A DNA stretch of 64,000 nt from Hsuehochloa calcarea (Eukaryota; Streptophyta; Magnoliopsida; Poales; Poaceae), in assembly GCA_036346395.1 (NCBI GenBank), contig CM070599.1, forward strand, positions 21,753,232-21,817,231, given 5' to 3'. Shown in pieces: positions 1-13,701 of the stretch; position 1 is the stretch's first letter; each line of letters opens with the position of its first letter. Below the pieces are notes generated by a model. It was given only the letters and a program-made list of their open reading frames with translations, did no database searches and was not told the DNA's origin. Position numbers and translations under genes: made by a program.

Positions 1-607
1 CTCAGTTCTCGCTATTTTGGTCTTAGCTTTGCGGTACATGTTTTGCCATGATTGAATATAGCCTTTTCACCTTATATGGCTTGGTATAATTCTTATCTTT
101 TCTCTACTTCGATAATGGTCATGGCTCCTTTTGCTAAATTTCAAATAAAATCTTTTCATCTTCTTTTTCTTTCCTCTTGCATCTTGATGAATTCATTGTC
201 AAAGGGGAGAAGGATGGAAGAAAATCTTTGGTTTCATATAAAAGAACACATATAAAAAGAACCTTTTGAAAATTTGTGATCATAGTGAGTTGAGTCTCTG
301 GTTTTATTGTCTTTTTAGATTTTAATTGAAATTGAAGAAGACTCACAATGATCAAAGGTCAAATAGAACATTTTGCCTTTCATATGGACCTAAGTGAGAT
401 TTTTAGCTACTTTACGAATTTGAATCCATTTGTGCCTTCATTGCCTTATCTCACTTGCTATACTATTACGAAGCCCGCTTGGTCGGTTCCTAGGCTTTTT
501 CTTGCTTATGGACCAAGTTGTGCCTTTATCACAGCAGCGATTTGTTTTACTTTTCAATTTGAAAAACCACATTTTAGGAAATTGCCAATGTGTTCATCAA
601 GGGAGAT
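1..607 (+). mobile_element. 3' internal end of a Ty1/copia element (copy 1, truncated by window edge)
   Basis: The sequence matches, nearly base for base, the untranslated spacer between RNase H and the 3' LTR of the complete copia element further right (about 27350-28004). It ends with a purine tract (aagggagat) directly before the LTR start TGTGGATATC, as expected for a plus-strand polypurine tract. No coding sequence is expected here. Short ORFs at 52-644 are chance frames. The 5' part of this copy lies outside the window. Confidence 0.85.
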
Positions 608-2453
608 TGTGGATATCGTGAGGATATGTACGATCTCGGGATGATGAGTCAATTGGCAATGGCTTTGTTGGTTTGTAAAATCTCGCGTTTTGGGGTTTGC
701 TTCAATTTGTCGGACCACGGTGATGTCGGCCGGATGTGTGGTGGTCGGACCGCTTGGTAGAGCGAATCGGGCCGCGAGTGGTTGCCGTCGGATCGGCTGA
801 CCTAAAAGTGGCTTTCGAGCTAAGCCAAAATAGGTTGTGTAAGCGGTGAGAGTCTCACGGATGTGGTTGCATCATTTTGGAGCTCGGTCAAAAGTTCTAT
901 TGAGTTGAAAATTCGGAAGGTTTGGATTTTCAAGGCTGGAATTTTGGCTAAGTCTTTTGAGGCGATCCGCCGCCCGTTGTGGGATCGGTCGGACCGGCCT
1001 TGTGGGGCGGTCGGACCATGAGATGACTTGGAGGTTAGCCAAGTTTGCATTGATGTATTTTGATTGTGGTTTATGGTTGGTTATCAATGCTTTATTGATG
1101 TATATTGCATTGCGGAGGCGGCGTGGGTCAAGTTGTGAAGAACTTGTTCCGGAAGCGGTTTGTTTGTCTATTCTTTGTGCGGGTGGCTTGCGGAGTCAAC
1201 GGCGTCAGCGGTGAGTGGATCGGGACTACGCTTGGAGGCGAGGTCGGAGCGATCATGGATCTGCGGGTGGTCGTGTGACTCAAGCATGGTGCGAGATGGG
1301 CAAGATGGATCGAGCGGGTGGTTCGGTGCACGGTGGTTGGATCGGCGGTGCGGATATCGTGCGAGTCTGCGGAAGGTTCAGATGGGATTCGGACAAGAGA
1401 GGCTTAGCGGCGTGATGAGAAGCAGTTGATCATCCTACCGTGGTGAAGCGGCGATTGCTTCAATGGTTATGTTGTGTGTGGGTCCCATGTCGATGGGTCC
1501 CAAAAGTGAAACCCTAGGCCTCTCCTATAAATAGAGAAGGGGAGATGTAAAACCCTTGAAGCTTCCATTTGGTTTTCCTTAGCTTTTCTAGGGTTAGGGT
1601 TTGGAGAGGAAGAGAGGAGAGATTGTGGTTGCTCCTTGGTGAGCTCTTGTCCTCCTTGAGGAGTGGCTTTGTAAGCATCTTGTGAGATCAATCAATCTTG
1701 TGATGCTTGCTTGAGAGTTCATTTGTCTCTCTTTGTGTTCTTCTCTCATTTGGATGAATTTGGTGCTTCTTTGATTCAAGTGGTTAAACTTGGTCTATTG
1801 ACCCACTTTGTCTTGCTTTGATGTGTGGGAGTACTCCTAGAATCATCTAGACCATCAACCCCACAAGCAAGTCTTGAATCAAAGATTTTCATATTTCTAG
1901 GGTTTGTGCACTTCTTTGTTAAATCCTTGAGAGATCGATTCTGCGAAGTGGATCCGAAGGATCGTCGCTAGAAATAGGTCTCTAATATCATTAGGGAGGT
2001 GTGCTCGAAATTTGGTCAAGTTTCATTGGTTGAATCAAAAGTTGGATCAAATTTCGTTTTAGTTTTGGGCTTGATTTTTCAGTACTGGATTGAACCGGTC
2101 TGACCGATTTTATAACGGCGGTCCGACGCGCGTGTTGTTCAGACGCTAAATCTTCTTAGGTCGAACCGATGTCCACTGTCCGTCGCGATTAGTAGCCGTC
2201 AAATAGCTCGTTGTTGTCGGTCGGGCGCCGCCTGATTGCGGTCGGACCGCTTTGTGCGAGATCGCCCTTTGAGATTAAGTCTCGCTTTTGTGTCGTGTGG
2301 TTATCGGGATTATCGAATTCAGCACAAGGCTTCCACTGTGCGCTTACTGATCTTCTTATCTTTCATAGCTAAAGGAGTAAAGTTCGTGTTGAATTTGATT
2401 TAGGCAAGAAAGTTGAGAAAGCGCCTATTCACCCTAGTCGCCTTTACGGTCCT
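608..2453 (+). repeat. Copia LTR, copy 1
   Basis: Homologous over its whole length to the LTRs at 18879-20726 and 28005-29879. It starts TGTGGATATCGTGAGGA and ends at a shared cctttacggtcct block. The final ACA of the other copies is absent, so the 3' boundary is eroded or recombined. It carries repeated near-palindromes of the type CGGTCSGACCG and a TATA box. It is either the 3' LTR of the element entering from the left or a recombined remnant. No target duplication can be tested because the left side is outside the window. Confidence 0.85.
1526..1534 (+). promoter_or_regulatory. TATA box of copia LTR copy 1
   Basis: TATAAATAG follows a conserved gtgaaaccctaggcctctcc block. It sits at the same place in all three copies of this LTR, about 920 bp after the LTR start, which is expected for the U3 promoter. 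The transcript start should lie about 30 bp downstream. Confidence 0.7.
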
Positions 2454-3600
2454 CTGAGAAGGCCAGCGTATGGTTATTTTGATGCATCCGGTTATGGAGA
2501 TGACGGAGGCAGCGTAAACTAGGTCCTAGCCTCGGTTGGTTGCTGTGGCGTATCATCGAGCCACACTCTTTTGAAGGCTTTCCTTGCTATTATGTTGTCT
2601 TTTCATTTGCTACTCTGAACTTCTAAACCATTTGGCCTATCGACTGTTCTATAAACAATGGCCCTAAGGCCCCCTTTTCAATGCCCATTATAATATTTAA
2701 GTAATGTTATGTATGTGTTGTATGAATGTGATATTCTGATATCTATATTGTGTGGGTCGCTCACGATCCTTGGACTAGCTCGGAATACGGATGTTACGGA
2801 TGAAAATCCGAATCCCACATCTCCCTTTAACAGCCATGTTCCACGCCAAATCTAAGCCAGCGTTGCTAGATTCGGGCTGCCCGTCGCATGTTGTGGTGAC
2901 CACGAGATCCGAGCCCTCGTCGACGGCCATCGGAGCTCCTCCACACCGGATTCTAGCGTCGACAAACTCGTGGCGCCGGATCCACCTCCTCTGACCACCC
3001 CAACCCCGCCGCGCGCTAGATCCGGTGGCCTCCTCGTCGGATCCGGCGAGCACCGGGTGGATTCGGTGTCAATGACCGACGACCACCTCAACAGCGTCGT
3101 TGCTACGGTCTACCACCCGCTAGCCTTTGCCCGTCTCAGGTGAGAGAGATGAGAGAGACATGTTCGGTGGAGAATGACGAGAGAGTGGGATGGGAGGGGC
3201 ATGACGTAGTAGTGAAGGAATGGAAAATAGGGAAGGAGATCGGAAGAGCAAAATGGGGTTTTCACTAGCCTTCTATTTTCTCTTTAGCTCAGAAATAATA
3301 TTATATTCGCCTCAATGTCATATAACAAAGAGCTAGAAAATTTTGGTGGATTATGGCAAAGATACAAAATTTGAGTATCCACTAGCAAATGACACAAAAT
3401 TTGGATGTGTTACCAATTTTGCCTTTAGCAAAACTGCACAACTCATAAATCATAATGGTACTATATTTTTTTCTTCCTTGAGACTATTAAACTCATTTTG
3501 CTACGGTGGAGAATGACATAGATGTATTTGCTAAAATAACACAATTTCACGATGAAATTACAAAATAGACACTATGAATGAATTGATAAAAGTATACCGA
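2454..3600. other. Gene-free stretch: LTR-like debris (to about 2770), then unassigned DNA
   Basis: 2454-2770 has the base composition and U5-like phrasing of a gypsy LTR end (short T-rich and CCT-rich runs), but I see no boundary or partner copy. 2840-3130 is a GC-rich block with frames open on both strands and no recognisable domain. 3200-3600 is AT-rich and without genes. No promoter element could be assigned. Confidence 0.4.
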
Positions 3601-3829
3601 TGGCAAAACTGACAAAGGGATGCTACGTGGCGGCAGCGAACCGTAAACTCAGGGCGCTGGCCAAAACATCGCCCCTTCTAGCAAAAATAAAATAAAATAA
3701 AATAGAACCAAACCTCCTGAACGGTGCAGCTGGCCATGGAAACCTGGGCCCGCTTGCTCTTTCGTGTGCATGATGGGCTCTGCGAGTCGTTCGAGGCTTC
3801 GAGCGAACGAGGAGAAGACGTCCGGCGGT

Positions 3830-5063
3830 TCCCTCCTCATCTCGCCTATTCTTTCTTCTCTCATTATACTCCCCAAATTCGTCCCACCCCATTCTCAAAT
3901 TCCTTCTTCTTTCCTTCCTCATTTTTTTTGCGCCTCATCATAGGCGACCTTACAGCCGGCGACGGGACCTCCGCCGAAGTCTTGTCTCGTCGTGGCGGCT
4001 CCATCCGGACTTGGATTGGTTGCTTCTTTTGTTGGTAAGGAACCCTAGCTTTGATGGATTGTTCTTTGCGTGGCTGTGAGCAATCAAATCCAAATATTGC
4101 TTTCGCTCCATCTAGTCAGTTGCGGATTTGTTTGCTGCGTGGTACCATTCTAATCTAATCCATCCATCCATGGTTCGGTTAGGTACTTCTTCCTCAGCGC
4201 ACAAGATCGATCTTGATTAATATCAGTTGGTCCCATAGGATTTTCGTACCCAAGGCCAAGGTGCCGTTGCAGTATATTTTCCACAAATTTTGGGGGTTCA
4301 ACTGAACCCCCCATGGCCTACGTTAAATCCGTCCCGGTGTCCAAGAAACAAGAACACCCATGAAACATACTCTGCTTTAAGAAAGCCGATGAAAAGAAAA
4401 GTCATATTTCCCACGATTTGTTTGTGCTGCATTCTCATGCATGATTTGTAACCCCATTTGTAGAGTTTTTGGTCGTCATTTTTTATTGAGCATCCTAGAT
4501 TAGTTGAGAGTAAGGCTTTCACAATTTTGCTGTCATTTCTTACCTAGATCCATCCCTGCTTTATCTTATCAGGGTTTTGTCTCTCTCAATCCAAGGCAGT
4601 TGGTTCCTTTGTTGTACAAGCAGACATTTCATTTTGGTCTTTATGCACGCGGTATTTGATGTTTGCACTTTTCCTTTTACATGTAGGAATTTCTCTTTGG
4701 TGCTATATGTAGGAATTCCTCATAAAAGGAAGTAAAAGAACAATTTTACTCTCGAGGAGTTTAGTACCAGGTTGCTTCTTGTTCTTGTACTGACACCTTA
4801 TTGCTACAGTTGACACAATTTAAGGTTGGTTGTTTTACTTGCATCATCTTAATTAACATTTGTTGGACACATACGTGATGATTCTCATCATGTTCTTATC
4901 TGTTTCTATATTTCTGGAAATCCAATCAAAGGCAACCCAAGGTTCTAGTGTTCTAATGAATAATGGAATTTAATAATTTCTATGTGGTTTACTAAATGAA
5001 AATCATTTTGTTATATAGGATAATCATTGGATTCTGCAGTTGACTGCAAATAGACTGTCAGAG
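3830..5063 (+). other. 5' leader of the NIPA gene: non-coding exon plus leader intron
   Basis: A pyrimidine-rich block (3830-3940) followed by GC-rich sequence ends in a good donor, ttgttg|gtaagg, with the exon ending at 4034. A roughly 1-kb intron follows. The acceptor is either ttctgcag at 5032-5039 or ttatatag at about 5018. The ATG at 5064 lies just after it. Leader introns are common in plant genes of this type. The transcription start is not visible; about 3750-3830 is my estimate from composition alone. Confidence 0.55.
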
Positions 5064-8000
5064 ATGGTGATGTCTCTAGACAATGTAAGAGGCTTCGCAT
5101 TAGCCACATCATCAAGTGCATTTATTGGTTCAAGCTTTGTGATCAAGAAGATTGGGCTGAAGAAAGCTGGGGATGCTGGGGTAAGAGCAGGTTGTGCCTC
5201 CCTCCTGTATCTATTTGAACAATACATTTTTTATAGTGCATAAAAGGTGTTTTCAAGAATGCTCAAATTCTTCACGTATTTACGTTTCAATATTTCTTCT
5301 ACATTTGTCTTGTCTCATAATCCCTTGTTTTTTTATTTTACTCCTTTTCCCCTCATGCTTTTCAGGTTCTGGAGGCTACTCATACTTGTATGAACCGCTA
5401 TGGTGGATAGGAATGATAACTAGTAAGTATCAATTACAATGCGCTCTTCTGTGATGTGATGGTGTGACAACGAAGGCACTCTCAGTACATAGACTAAACC
5501 AATTGCCTGTTGTTGTCTGATACATATGTATTAAAATAGATGTGTAGTAAGGTAGTTTCTGCATTCATTTTAGATATTAGAGAAGGAATAGTGCTTCAGT
5601 GCCTGTAAGGATTAAAAGAATGAATCACCTCCTGTTAATAATAGAACAGAGGCACCTACTTGTACCAATAATTTTATTTGGAATGTTCAAGAACTATAAA
5701 GTTTATCACTATTTTGTAATAATACGATGTTAGCTCAAGTTATTGTTTATCACTCTCTCTTTTTTTTTTCCAGTGATTTTGGGTGAGGTGGCCAACTTTG
5801 CAGCATATGCATTTGCTCCTGCAATACTTGTTACTCCTCTGGGAGCTCTGAGCATCATATTTAGGTTTTACACATACCTTTTCTTTCTATCCAATAATTC
5901 TGATGAACTAATATTATGATGTTCCCTTAATACTCTTTTATTCATGCAGTGCAGTGTTAGCACACTTCATTTTGAATGAGAGGTTGCATATGTTTGGTGT
6001 TGTTGGTTGCATACTATGTGTTGTCGGTTCAGTTGGTATAGTTTTGCATGCCCCAAAGGAAAGACGGATCAATTCAGTTAACGAAATATGGCACCTCGCA
6101 ACTGAACCAGGTAGCTCTTATTTCAAAATCCTTTAATAGTTGTTCTAGTTGTCATTTCAGTTGGTGTAGTTTACCATTTGGAGGAATGTTAATTGTAGAT
6201 TTGTGTTTTTAATACTATAGTTTGTTATATTCCCAAATTTTCCATCAGTACCGGTCTGAAATGCATTTTGGTAGACAACAGATTCAGTAACATTTTGCAA
6301 TTTCAGCAGAGCTTTCTCGTAAGTTCCATATTTTGCATCCTGAAGTTTGTTGGGTGCTCTAATGTTCTTGGCTTTTTTTTTACTTCTAAGAAAATGCTAT
6401 CCTTTGACTAGCCGTCCCTTGTGTTCCAGGGCTGGTTCCTTTGTTGTTTGCTCTGTTCTTAACTCTTTTCCTTCTTTTAATGGATGGCAGAGCTCCTGCC
6501 TTTGATTTAAAAAAATTTGCTTGCAGGAGTCAGTTTCTAAGTGAAAAATTTCACTTTGATTCCTTGTTTTTTTGGAAAAGACATTCTTTGTGCTGATTTT
6601 TTTTTGTCATTCTACCAGAATTAATACTATTACTATCTATGTTCCTAGTTCCTACACTATATTGATACACAAATATGAAATATCTGAGGAATACTTCCAT
6701 AAAAGAAATATCTGATGTTACACCACCAAGCATCTGAGGGAATGTGTAACTCTTTCCTTTGTGCAAAAGCATTCTATCTGCTTGTGGTTATGTTTTCTAG
6801 CTAATGTACTAGTACTATTTATGTTTTCAAAATCCATTTTGACATGTAAGTATAATTTGTGCTGGCAGGTTTCATTGTCTATTCTTGCTTGGCTGTAGCT
6901 CTTGCACTTGTTCTAATTTTCTGGGTTGTCCATCGGACTGAACAAAGGAAAATGCTTGCATATATTGCAATCTGTTCATTAATGGGGTCTCTTACGGTAT
7001 GTTCACAGTACATCATACTAAATTTGATCTGTTCGAATCAAGTTGATTTAGTATTTTCTGATGAAGTACTATATTTGGGCAGGTTATCAGTGTTAAAGCA
7101 GTGGCTATTGCCTTAAAGCTCTCGTTTAGTGGGGTGAACCAATTTATCTACATCCAGACCTGGTTCTTTATTGTTGTTGTGATTATATGTTGTTTAGTGC
7201 AGCTGAACTACTTAAACAAGGTAAGTGCACGCATCATATTTGAACTTTTGAAGTGTCTGCCATCGAGGTAAAAACCCGTCCGTTAACGGTTTACGGTGGC
7301 GTAAAAAAACGGCCGAAAATTTTTGATTTCAAATTTGAATTTTGATTCCATAATGTCCTTCCCAATGGTTTAGGCATTGTTATGCTAGATTATCTAGTGA
7401 AACATTGGTTTTAGTATATTTAGCACTTATAATATACAAAAGAGCCTTTGATGCTCCATCCTGTCATGGTGGCTTTGGACAGCAGCACATGCCATTGCCT
7501 CCCTCTTGCATAGTGAATTGCTAATCAATGGACCAAAATGCCCATAGCCAAAAATATCTTGAGAGCCTTAGAGATAAGGCAAGGGCATAGTGGTCATTAA
7601 CGACCACAAGGGAAGCCACTCTAGAGTGAAGCTCACGAGGACTTTTATGTACAACTTGAAACACTTTCTTGACTTTTTATGTACAACTTGAAACACTTTC
7701 TTATTAATATTTGCATTATTCTAAATTTCAGTTTACTAATTACCGTTTTCTATATTTTCCGAATTTCGGTTTTCCACGGTTTTTCCGGTTAACCCCGGGA
7801 AAGACGAAGTTCAAAATTTGAAATCCAAATTCGTCCGTTTTTTTTTAAATTTTCCGGTAACCGGTTACCGGTACCGGCCGTCCTCCGGGAATTTCCCCGG
7901 GACCGGGATTTGGATCCATGACTGCCATATATGATATGTAATTTCCAATAGTCTTGTCTTGTATTGGAACAACTGGAAGAAACTATTTCGTAAGCAAATA

Positions 8001-9640
8001 TATTACAGGATGTTGCACTTCCAAATCATGAGTAGCTTATCATTGAGATTCCCATGGTAATTGGTCAGTTAACACAGGTTACATACCATTTGGCTAGGAC
8101 ATTTTTTTAAATAAAAAATTGATAGCTGGCACTGTTTTAAATTGAAATTGAAATTGAAATTGAAATTGAATTTAAATCTTTCCTCTAACATCAACCAGAA
8201 AACAGTTAATGCTGGAAACCAGGTGGTAAACGGCCCTCCTTGTCTCTAAGTCTATATGCGGCTGCTTTTCAGATATCGATTATGGCATTTTCCTTTTGGT
8301 AATTCTTGGAAATTGGTACCAGGGTACCGATGACTAGTGGGCATAATGTTCGCCATAAAATAGAGAATGCTGCGTTATGTGGCAATAATTTAATGACAAA
8401 TCTTCGAATGATATGCACAACATGCTGTGCTTAGTATCTGCTCTATGCTTGTTACTAACTGCAGATCAACTGAAATTGCATTACACTGAATATCTCATTG
8501 CAGACTTCTAAGAATTTGGAACAAATGTGAGAACCTAATCAATTTGGGACAAAGCTTCCCTTTAGCACACAATTGTGACGAGAATATTATTATGTAGAAG
8601 TCTTCAATATTCGTATGTTCCCTTTTACTCTCTTCACTTTATACTGATGAAAGTTACCTATTTCACATGAAAATTATTTACAATGATGTAGTTGTGCAGT
8701 AGGCTTAGCACTTCTGTAAGAATCATTCCACCTGTCTCACAAGTTCCTGACTTGCTTTAGTTTTACATTTTCTAATCATTGTCCAGATTTCACATCTTTT
8801 GAGCTGACATTATGAGTCAAGTATACTCCCATCAACAGCTTTTTATTTCTGTTATTTTAGGCCCTGGACTCATTCAATACAGCTGTGGTCTCTCCTGTAT
8901 ATTATGTGATGTTCACCATTCTTACTATTCTTGCTAATATGATCATGTACAAGGTGATGTACACATTCTTTATATCTTTTAATTGTTACATTAATGTGAT
9001 ATTTTTATGCTAAGCCATTTCCCCATTTGATGAACCCAAGATTTTGAAATTTCATACAAATATTTTTGGGACTTTTTATTCACTGCAAAACTACAGCATC
9101 ATTCTGCAGTGCAGCACTGTGCAAAACCTTCTGTGTAACATCTGTTGTAAGCTGGCATGTCACATGTCCAACTAGACATATTTTTTTTCAGCAATCAAAT
9201 AAGACATTGTTGACCAAGAAAATTGTTTCATTTCATGCCCACCACTTCTAGCAAACCATGCTCTTATCTTCAATAAAAGGGACTGCAGTATCAAGATTCC
9301 TATCGTAACTTCTAAAAAAAGATTCATATTGTAATTAAAATGTAGTATGTATCTTTTTGGTTTGAAGAACTAGTGTTTGACTAATGCATGATATTCCAGT
9401 CTTGGCTTCTTTCATTTGTTGGTACTTACATTTCCAGTAGGTAGTTACAATCATTTTAATGTTACTTTATGGAGGTAGACAAACATGATTGTTGCTACTT
9501 TTCCATTGCAGGACTGGGACTCTCAGAATGCAACACAGATAGCAACTGAGCTATGTGGGTTTGTGACAATTGTTGCAGGAACTTTTCTTCTGCACAAGAC
9601 TAGGGATATGGGAACACACAGCCCGACCCGGCTTCTCTGA
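5064..9640 (+). CDS. NIPA-family magnesium transporter, 8 coding exons, 307 aa
   Basis: Coding exons are 5064-5190, 5366-5422, 5774-5864, 5950-6110, 6869-6996, 7083-7220, 8861-8953 and 9512-9640. Every junction is GT-AG and phase-consistent; the total is 924 nt. The protein has the DUF803/NIPA pattern: an N-terminal segment with SSFVIKKIGLKKAG, then GGYSYLYEPLWW, NFAAYAFAPAILVTPLGALS, AHFILNERLH, ICSLMGSLTV, LNYLNKALDSFNTAVVSPVY and FKDW-like MYKDWDS. About nine hydrophobic membrane segments are visible. Plant NIPA proteins are predicted Mg2+ transporters of internal or plasma membranes; the substrate here is inferred from the family. I chose the ATG at 5064; a second in-frame ATG lies at 5070. 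An in-frame extension to 5040 lacks an ATG. The C-terminus (HSPTRLL) is short relative to some homologs. The intron between coding exons 6 and 7 carries a hAT-derived insertion. Confidence 0.93.
7264..7920. mobile_element. Non-autonomous hAT-type element in a NIPA intron
   Basis: A 657-bp insertion bounded by near-identical 8-bp duplications: TCTGCCAT (7256-7263) and ACTGCCAT (7921-7928), 7 of 8 matching. Its two ends are homologous to the two ends of the larger hAT element at 10194-14410. The left shares the gtttaggcattgttat...tagtatattta block and the right shares the atgtacaacttgaaacactttct block. The termini are rich in ccggtaccgg-like motifs, typical of hAT subterminal regions. It has no transposase. 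Within it the right-hand block is tandemly duplicated at about 7638-7700. Confidence 0.8.
8137..8172. repeat. Short tandem repeat (ATTGAA)n in NIPA intron
   Basis: About five consecutive copies of the hexamer attgaa, slightly degraded at the right edge. It lies in the long intron before coding exon 7. Confidence 0.9.
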
Positions 9641-10185
9641 GAGGAGAATGTGAACTCCAGGATCATTAGCTAGTCACTCTTGTTGAGCATCTAACTTATA
9701 CCAAAACTTTTGGGATCTCAAGTCAACATGCATAGCAGATTTACTTAAACCGGTACTGATTTAGCACATCAACAATTAAGGATATATATACAGACAGAAT
9801 TTTGTGCTTTTCACTGGAATATTTGCTCAAGTTTAATTACGCGAATACTTGACCTTATCTGTTCAGGGAGCACTGTGTTTTATTCCTCTGTAAATATAGT
9901 TGACGATATTTGACTGTAAATATATGCATGCTGCTAAATACCTTCGGTCAAGAAGCAGTAGCAGGTATCGTGTGACCTTTTAATTGGGGCGGCAAATATC
10001 TTGGAAAACTTTATGGAACTATAGGCAGGATTTATGAAGTTTTAGTGTGCAGGATTTATGAAGGTGCTTTTGCACCCTTTGTATAATTTATATGTGCAAA
10101 ATGGATACTAGCAAAATGCTAGGTTAGCCTGGTGTGTTACGTGTCAGGTACACTTGTTTCAGATTTTCTATATATTCCAATTTGT
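9641..10185 (+). other. 3' flank / probable 3' UTR of the NIPA gene
   Basis: Starts directly after the TGA stop. AT-rich with several TGTAAATAT-type near-upstream motifs (about 9890-9925) that could direct polyadenylation; none can be called the true signal. No other gene is seen before the hAT element. Confidence 0.45.
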
Positions 10186-10799
10186 GTTTGCTACAGAGTT
10201 AAAATAACCGGCCGGTTACCGGTTTTCCCGGCCGGTTCCGGGAAAAAAAAACCCGGCCGAAATAGTTTAAATTCAAATTTGAATTTTTGACTCTGTAGTT
10301 TCCTTCCTCAGTTGGTTTAGGTATTGTTATACTAGATTATATATTGAAATATTAGTTTTTAGTATATTTAGGACTTTTAAAATGTAAAGGAGCCTTGGAT
10401 GCTCCTTGCGGCGATATCCGCAGGCATTGTCTCCCTCTTGCCTCTCCTCCTTGCTCCCTTCCTCGAGCAGCAAGCAAGCGGCAACGATAGCATCACCAAG
10501 TGGCGGCAAGCAGCGGTAGCAAGTAGCAAGCGACAATAGTGGTAGCATCGGTAGCGGCCACGATTGACATTATTTGGTGCGACAGCGGCAGCAGCAAGCA
10601 AGGAAGGACGAGCAGCAGCAACTAGACGCCAGTGAGTTTCTCTCTATGAGCTAGAGAGTTATTGCCAACTATGAGTAGTGAACTAGTGATAGACATCCGG
10701 GATAGCATGTCTTTGAAACATATATTCAGAATGTGGTGTCTTGTATAAATCACTTTTGACCTAAGCAAACATAATGTTGTATGGATTATTGTAGGTGAT

Positions 10800-13701
10800 G
10801 GCTCATAAATCTATTAATGTTTGGGAGCATGGAGAGACTAGAAGGTGCTGGTTGGAAGTACAAATATTGTAACCTTAAGAAATCAGGTGGATGTATCACC
10901 CGCCTAAAAGAACATTTTGTTGAGAAACACGGCGATGTTATTGCTTGAAGTGGGGTTTTGGCAGAAGTCCGAAAGCTAATGCTGGAAGTCTTGAAGAAGC
11001 GAAGGTAAGAAAGAAATCTATTAAAGATGAACGGCTGTGAATGGAGCAAGCCACAAGAGAACCTATAGCTCGTGGTCCATCATATGAAGATGTCTTCTAT
11101 GATGACGAGGAAATGCAAATAGAATGGGTTCGCCGGGAGTCGTTAGAGGTACACCAGCTGCAACAAAAGGCAAAAGTCAGGGGTGCGACGTTTGAACATA
11201 GTGGTGGCAGTGGAAGTGGTACGGCAAGTGGAAGTGGTAGAGGAAGCGAAAGTGGCAGAGAAAGAGGTACATGAAGTAATGTCATTTTTAAGATGTTTGG
11301 TAGGTCACAGTACATGAGAGTTGATTATGATATTTTGCGCTCGGTGCAGTCAACCCGCATTGATCTGACGCCGTGGAGAAGCAAAGTTAAAACTTGAAAA
11401 AATTAGTCTAAGTGGTTCCATAGTAATGACATTGCTGGAGTTAAGGCAGAGTGTTCTTATTCTCGTACTGTCATCATAGAGACACAAGAACTTGGTCGAG
11501 GCGTTCTATCACCAAGAGGGCATGAAATCGATGAGACATATCTTGATGCTAACGAACAAGAGGTAAAAGAGTATGTAGCACAGTTCAAAGATGACTGTGA
11601 TATATATGAAGTCTCTACATTTGTGATTCATGGACTGGGCCTACACAAATGAGTATTATTATCTTCATGTTGTACTGCAATGGAAGAATGTTTTTCTATA
11701 AATTAGTGAATGCAACTGGTGGCATACAAAATGCTGACTTTTTGTATCGTGAGATTCGTAAAGTTGTGGAAAAAGTTGGAGTTAAACATGTTATGCAGAT
11801 TGTGATTGACAATAGTGCGAACTACAAGAAAATATGTTAACTGGTAATTGAAGAGTATCCAACTTTAGTCTGGCAGCCATGCACCGTCAATCTCATGTTA
11901 AAGGATATTGGCCAGTTCGAGGAGGTTGATGTAGTTATCAAAGCGGCTAAGGATTTATCGGTTCCTATACAATCACAGTCGCTTCCATAATGAAATACGC
12001 CAACAAATTGGAGGAGAGTTCGTTCAAACGCCACAAGGATTGGAACGATATTTATTTTCTTAAAAAGTTTTTGAGATAGAAAAGCAAAGTTTACGAAGTG
12101 AATGATATCAAATGTGTGAGGCTTCAAGCATTTGAGCACGACAGAGGAAGGATAATACATGTATTCCTGTCTCACAAGTAGACAATGGTGGTCTAGTATG
12201 GATTGGGTCATTAAATTGGTAGGACCAATTTATCGACTACTAAGATATGTAGACCAGCAGAAACCCGCAACAGTGACAGGAATGGTTGGAAAAATATATG
12301 ATCTCAATTTCAAACTTCAAGACGTATTAAAAGAAGATAATGCTACTTATGATCGTGTTATGAAGCTTATTAATAGAAAAATTGCAATGATGAAGGGCCG
12401 CACATATATAGTTCTAGGCAAGTTGATAGTTTCCTAATCCAAACACATAACATATATTTTTGTATTTTTTTCTTACATTCTAAGTGTGTGTGGTTGGGCG
12501 ATGTCGTTGCTAAACCCGTAGAGCCACAACTTATATAGTCTGGGGAAGAATCCAACCCTTGTTGTTTCCTTGACAATGGCAATTCAAAAAATAGCTGATA
12601 CACCCGATGAGGCAGTGCATGCTCTAGGTGAGCTAGAATTATATCGTAATCAACGAGGTTTATTTGCTTCAAATGAGGTTTACATTAGTGCTAATCGTCA
12701 TACTGCGGTATGTTGTTATGAACTTATATATACATAGAAAATGACCCATCACTATGAGTTTAATATAATTTTTATATTACTTGTAGCTACATGGTGGATG
12801 ACGTTTGGAGCGTAGACACCAACACTAACAAAATATACCTTGTGGATTGTCTCACAATGTGTTTTCTCTAGTGGATGTTAACGTAATTGGAGCATATTTG
12901 CATTGGTGTATACACAATTAAGGAACTGTCTTGGGTACAAGAAACGCATAAGCTCGTATATGTTCACTACAATTTAAGGCTATGATTGCAAGAGCATGAG
13001 ACTAGAAATGAAGATAGAGATGCAGATTCTTTTGGCGATATAATTAATGTCACTATGTATGACAGATAGAACCCAATCCATGAGTAGCTTGATAGCTCTA
13101 TGATACAATTGGAGCCCCTACTAGACGAGGAATGTGAGCCCCTTATATTATCTACAATTGTAGTTGATGTCACCCTTAAAATGAATTGGATAAAACACTA
13201 GATGATGAACTGTTGGTGCAATGGACAAAGAAAAATATTGACAAGAGTCATCTTGGAAAAAGAAAATATTATACCCAGCCAACTGCAAAATTGGCTGCGG
13301 ACTTTGCCTCACTTACACAAACAAAGAAATAAGTGCCTGATAAGAAGAAGAAAAATGCTATTGAGGACGATATTGTGGGAAGCGATGAAGAAACAGAAAG
13401 TCCACCATCTGATGAAGTCCAATATCAAGAGTCTGGTGATAGCAGCTCTCCGTCATTCAATGATGGTGCTAATGGTGGGACAGCTCTTGATGCAAGACAA
13501 GACCAACCATTAGAATTCACATGCGAGAAAAACTTCACGCATGCTACCCAGGATGAAGACCATGATTGTCATGCTTCAAGAATAATTCATAAGACCTACA
13601 CGAGGGCTAAGAGTCACCAAAAAGATCAATCTCGGCCACATGACTCTTCTTCCTGTGAATCTCATGCTAGCTCAAGGCCTACTCGGACTTATGGACGTTG
13701 A
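10800..13701 (+). pseudogene. hAT transposase relic (BED / DUF659 / hAT dimerisation)
   Basis: Translated pieces appear in order on the plus strand but with stops and frameshifts between them. 10848-10945 encodes a BED-finger-like segment (WKYKYCNLKKSGG...RLKEHFVEKH). 11041-11273 encodes a Ser/Gly-rich linker. 11649-11900 matches the DUF659 pattern (LYCNGRMFFYKLVNATG, then IVIDNSANYKK). 12570-12710 encodes a DEAVHALGELELYRNQRG stretch. About 12940-12990 encodes HKLVYVHYNLRL, the signature of the hAT dimerisation domain. 13333-13701 is an acidic, Ser-rich tail. The many disruptions show the transposase is dead. Confidence 0.85.

Noticed and set aside
2775..3091. Overlapping minus-strand frames of 79-92 codons in GC-rich DNA
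   Set aside because: Frames are open on both strands, with no domain, no splice signals and no ATG context that stands out; composition explains them.
5040..5063. NIPA start upstream of the ATG at 5064
   Set aside because: The upstream in-frame codons have no ATG and lie at the leader-intron acceptor.
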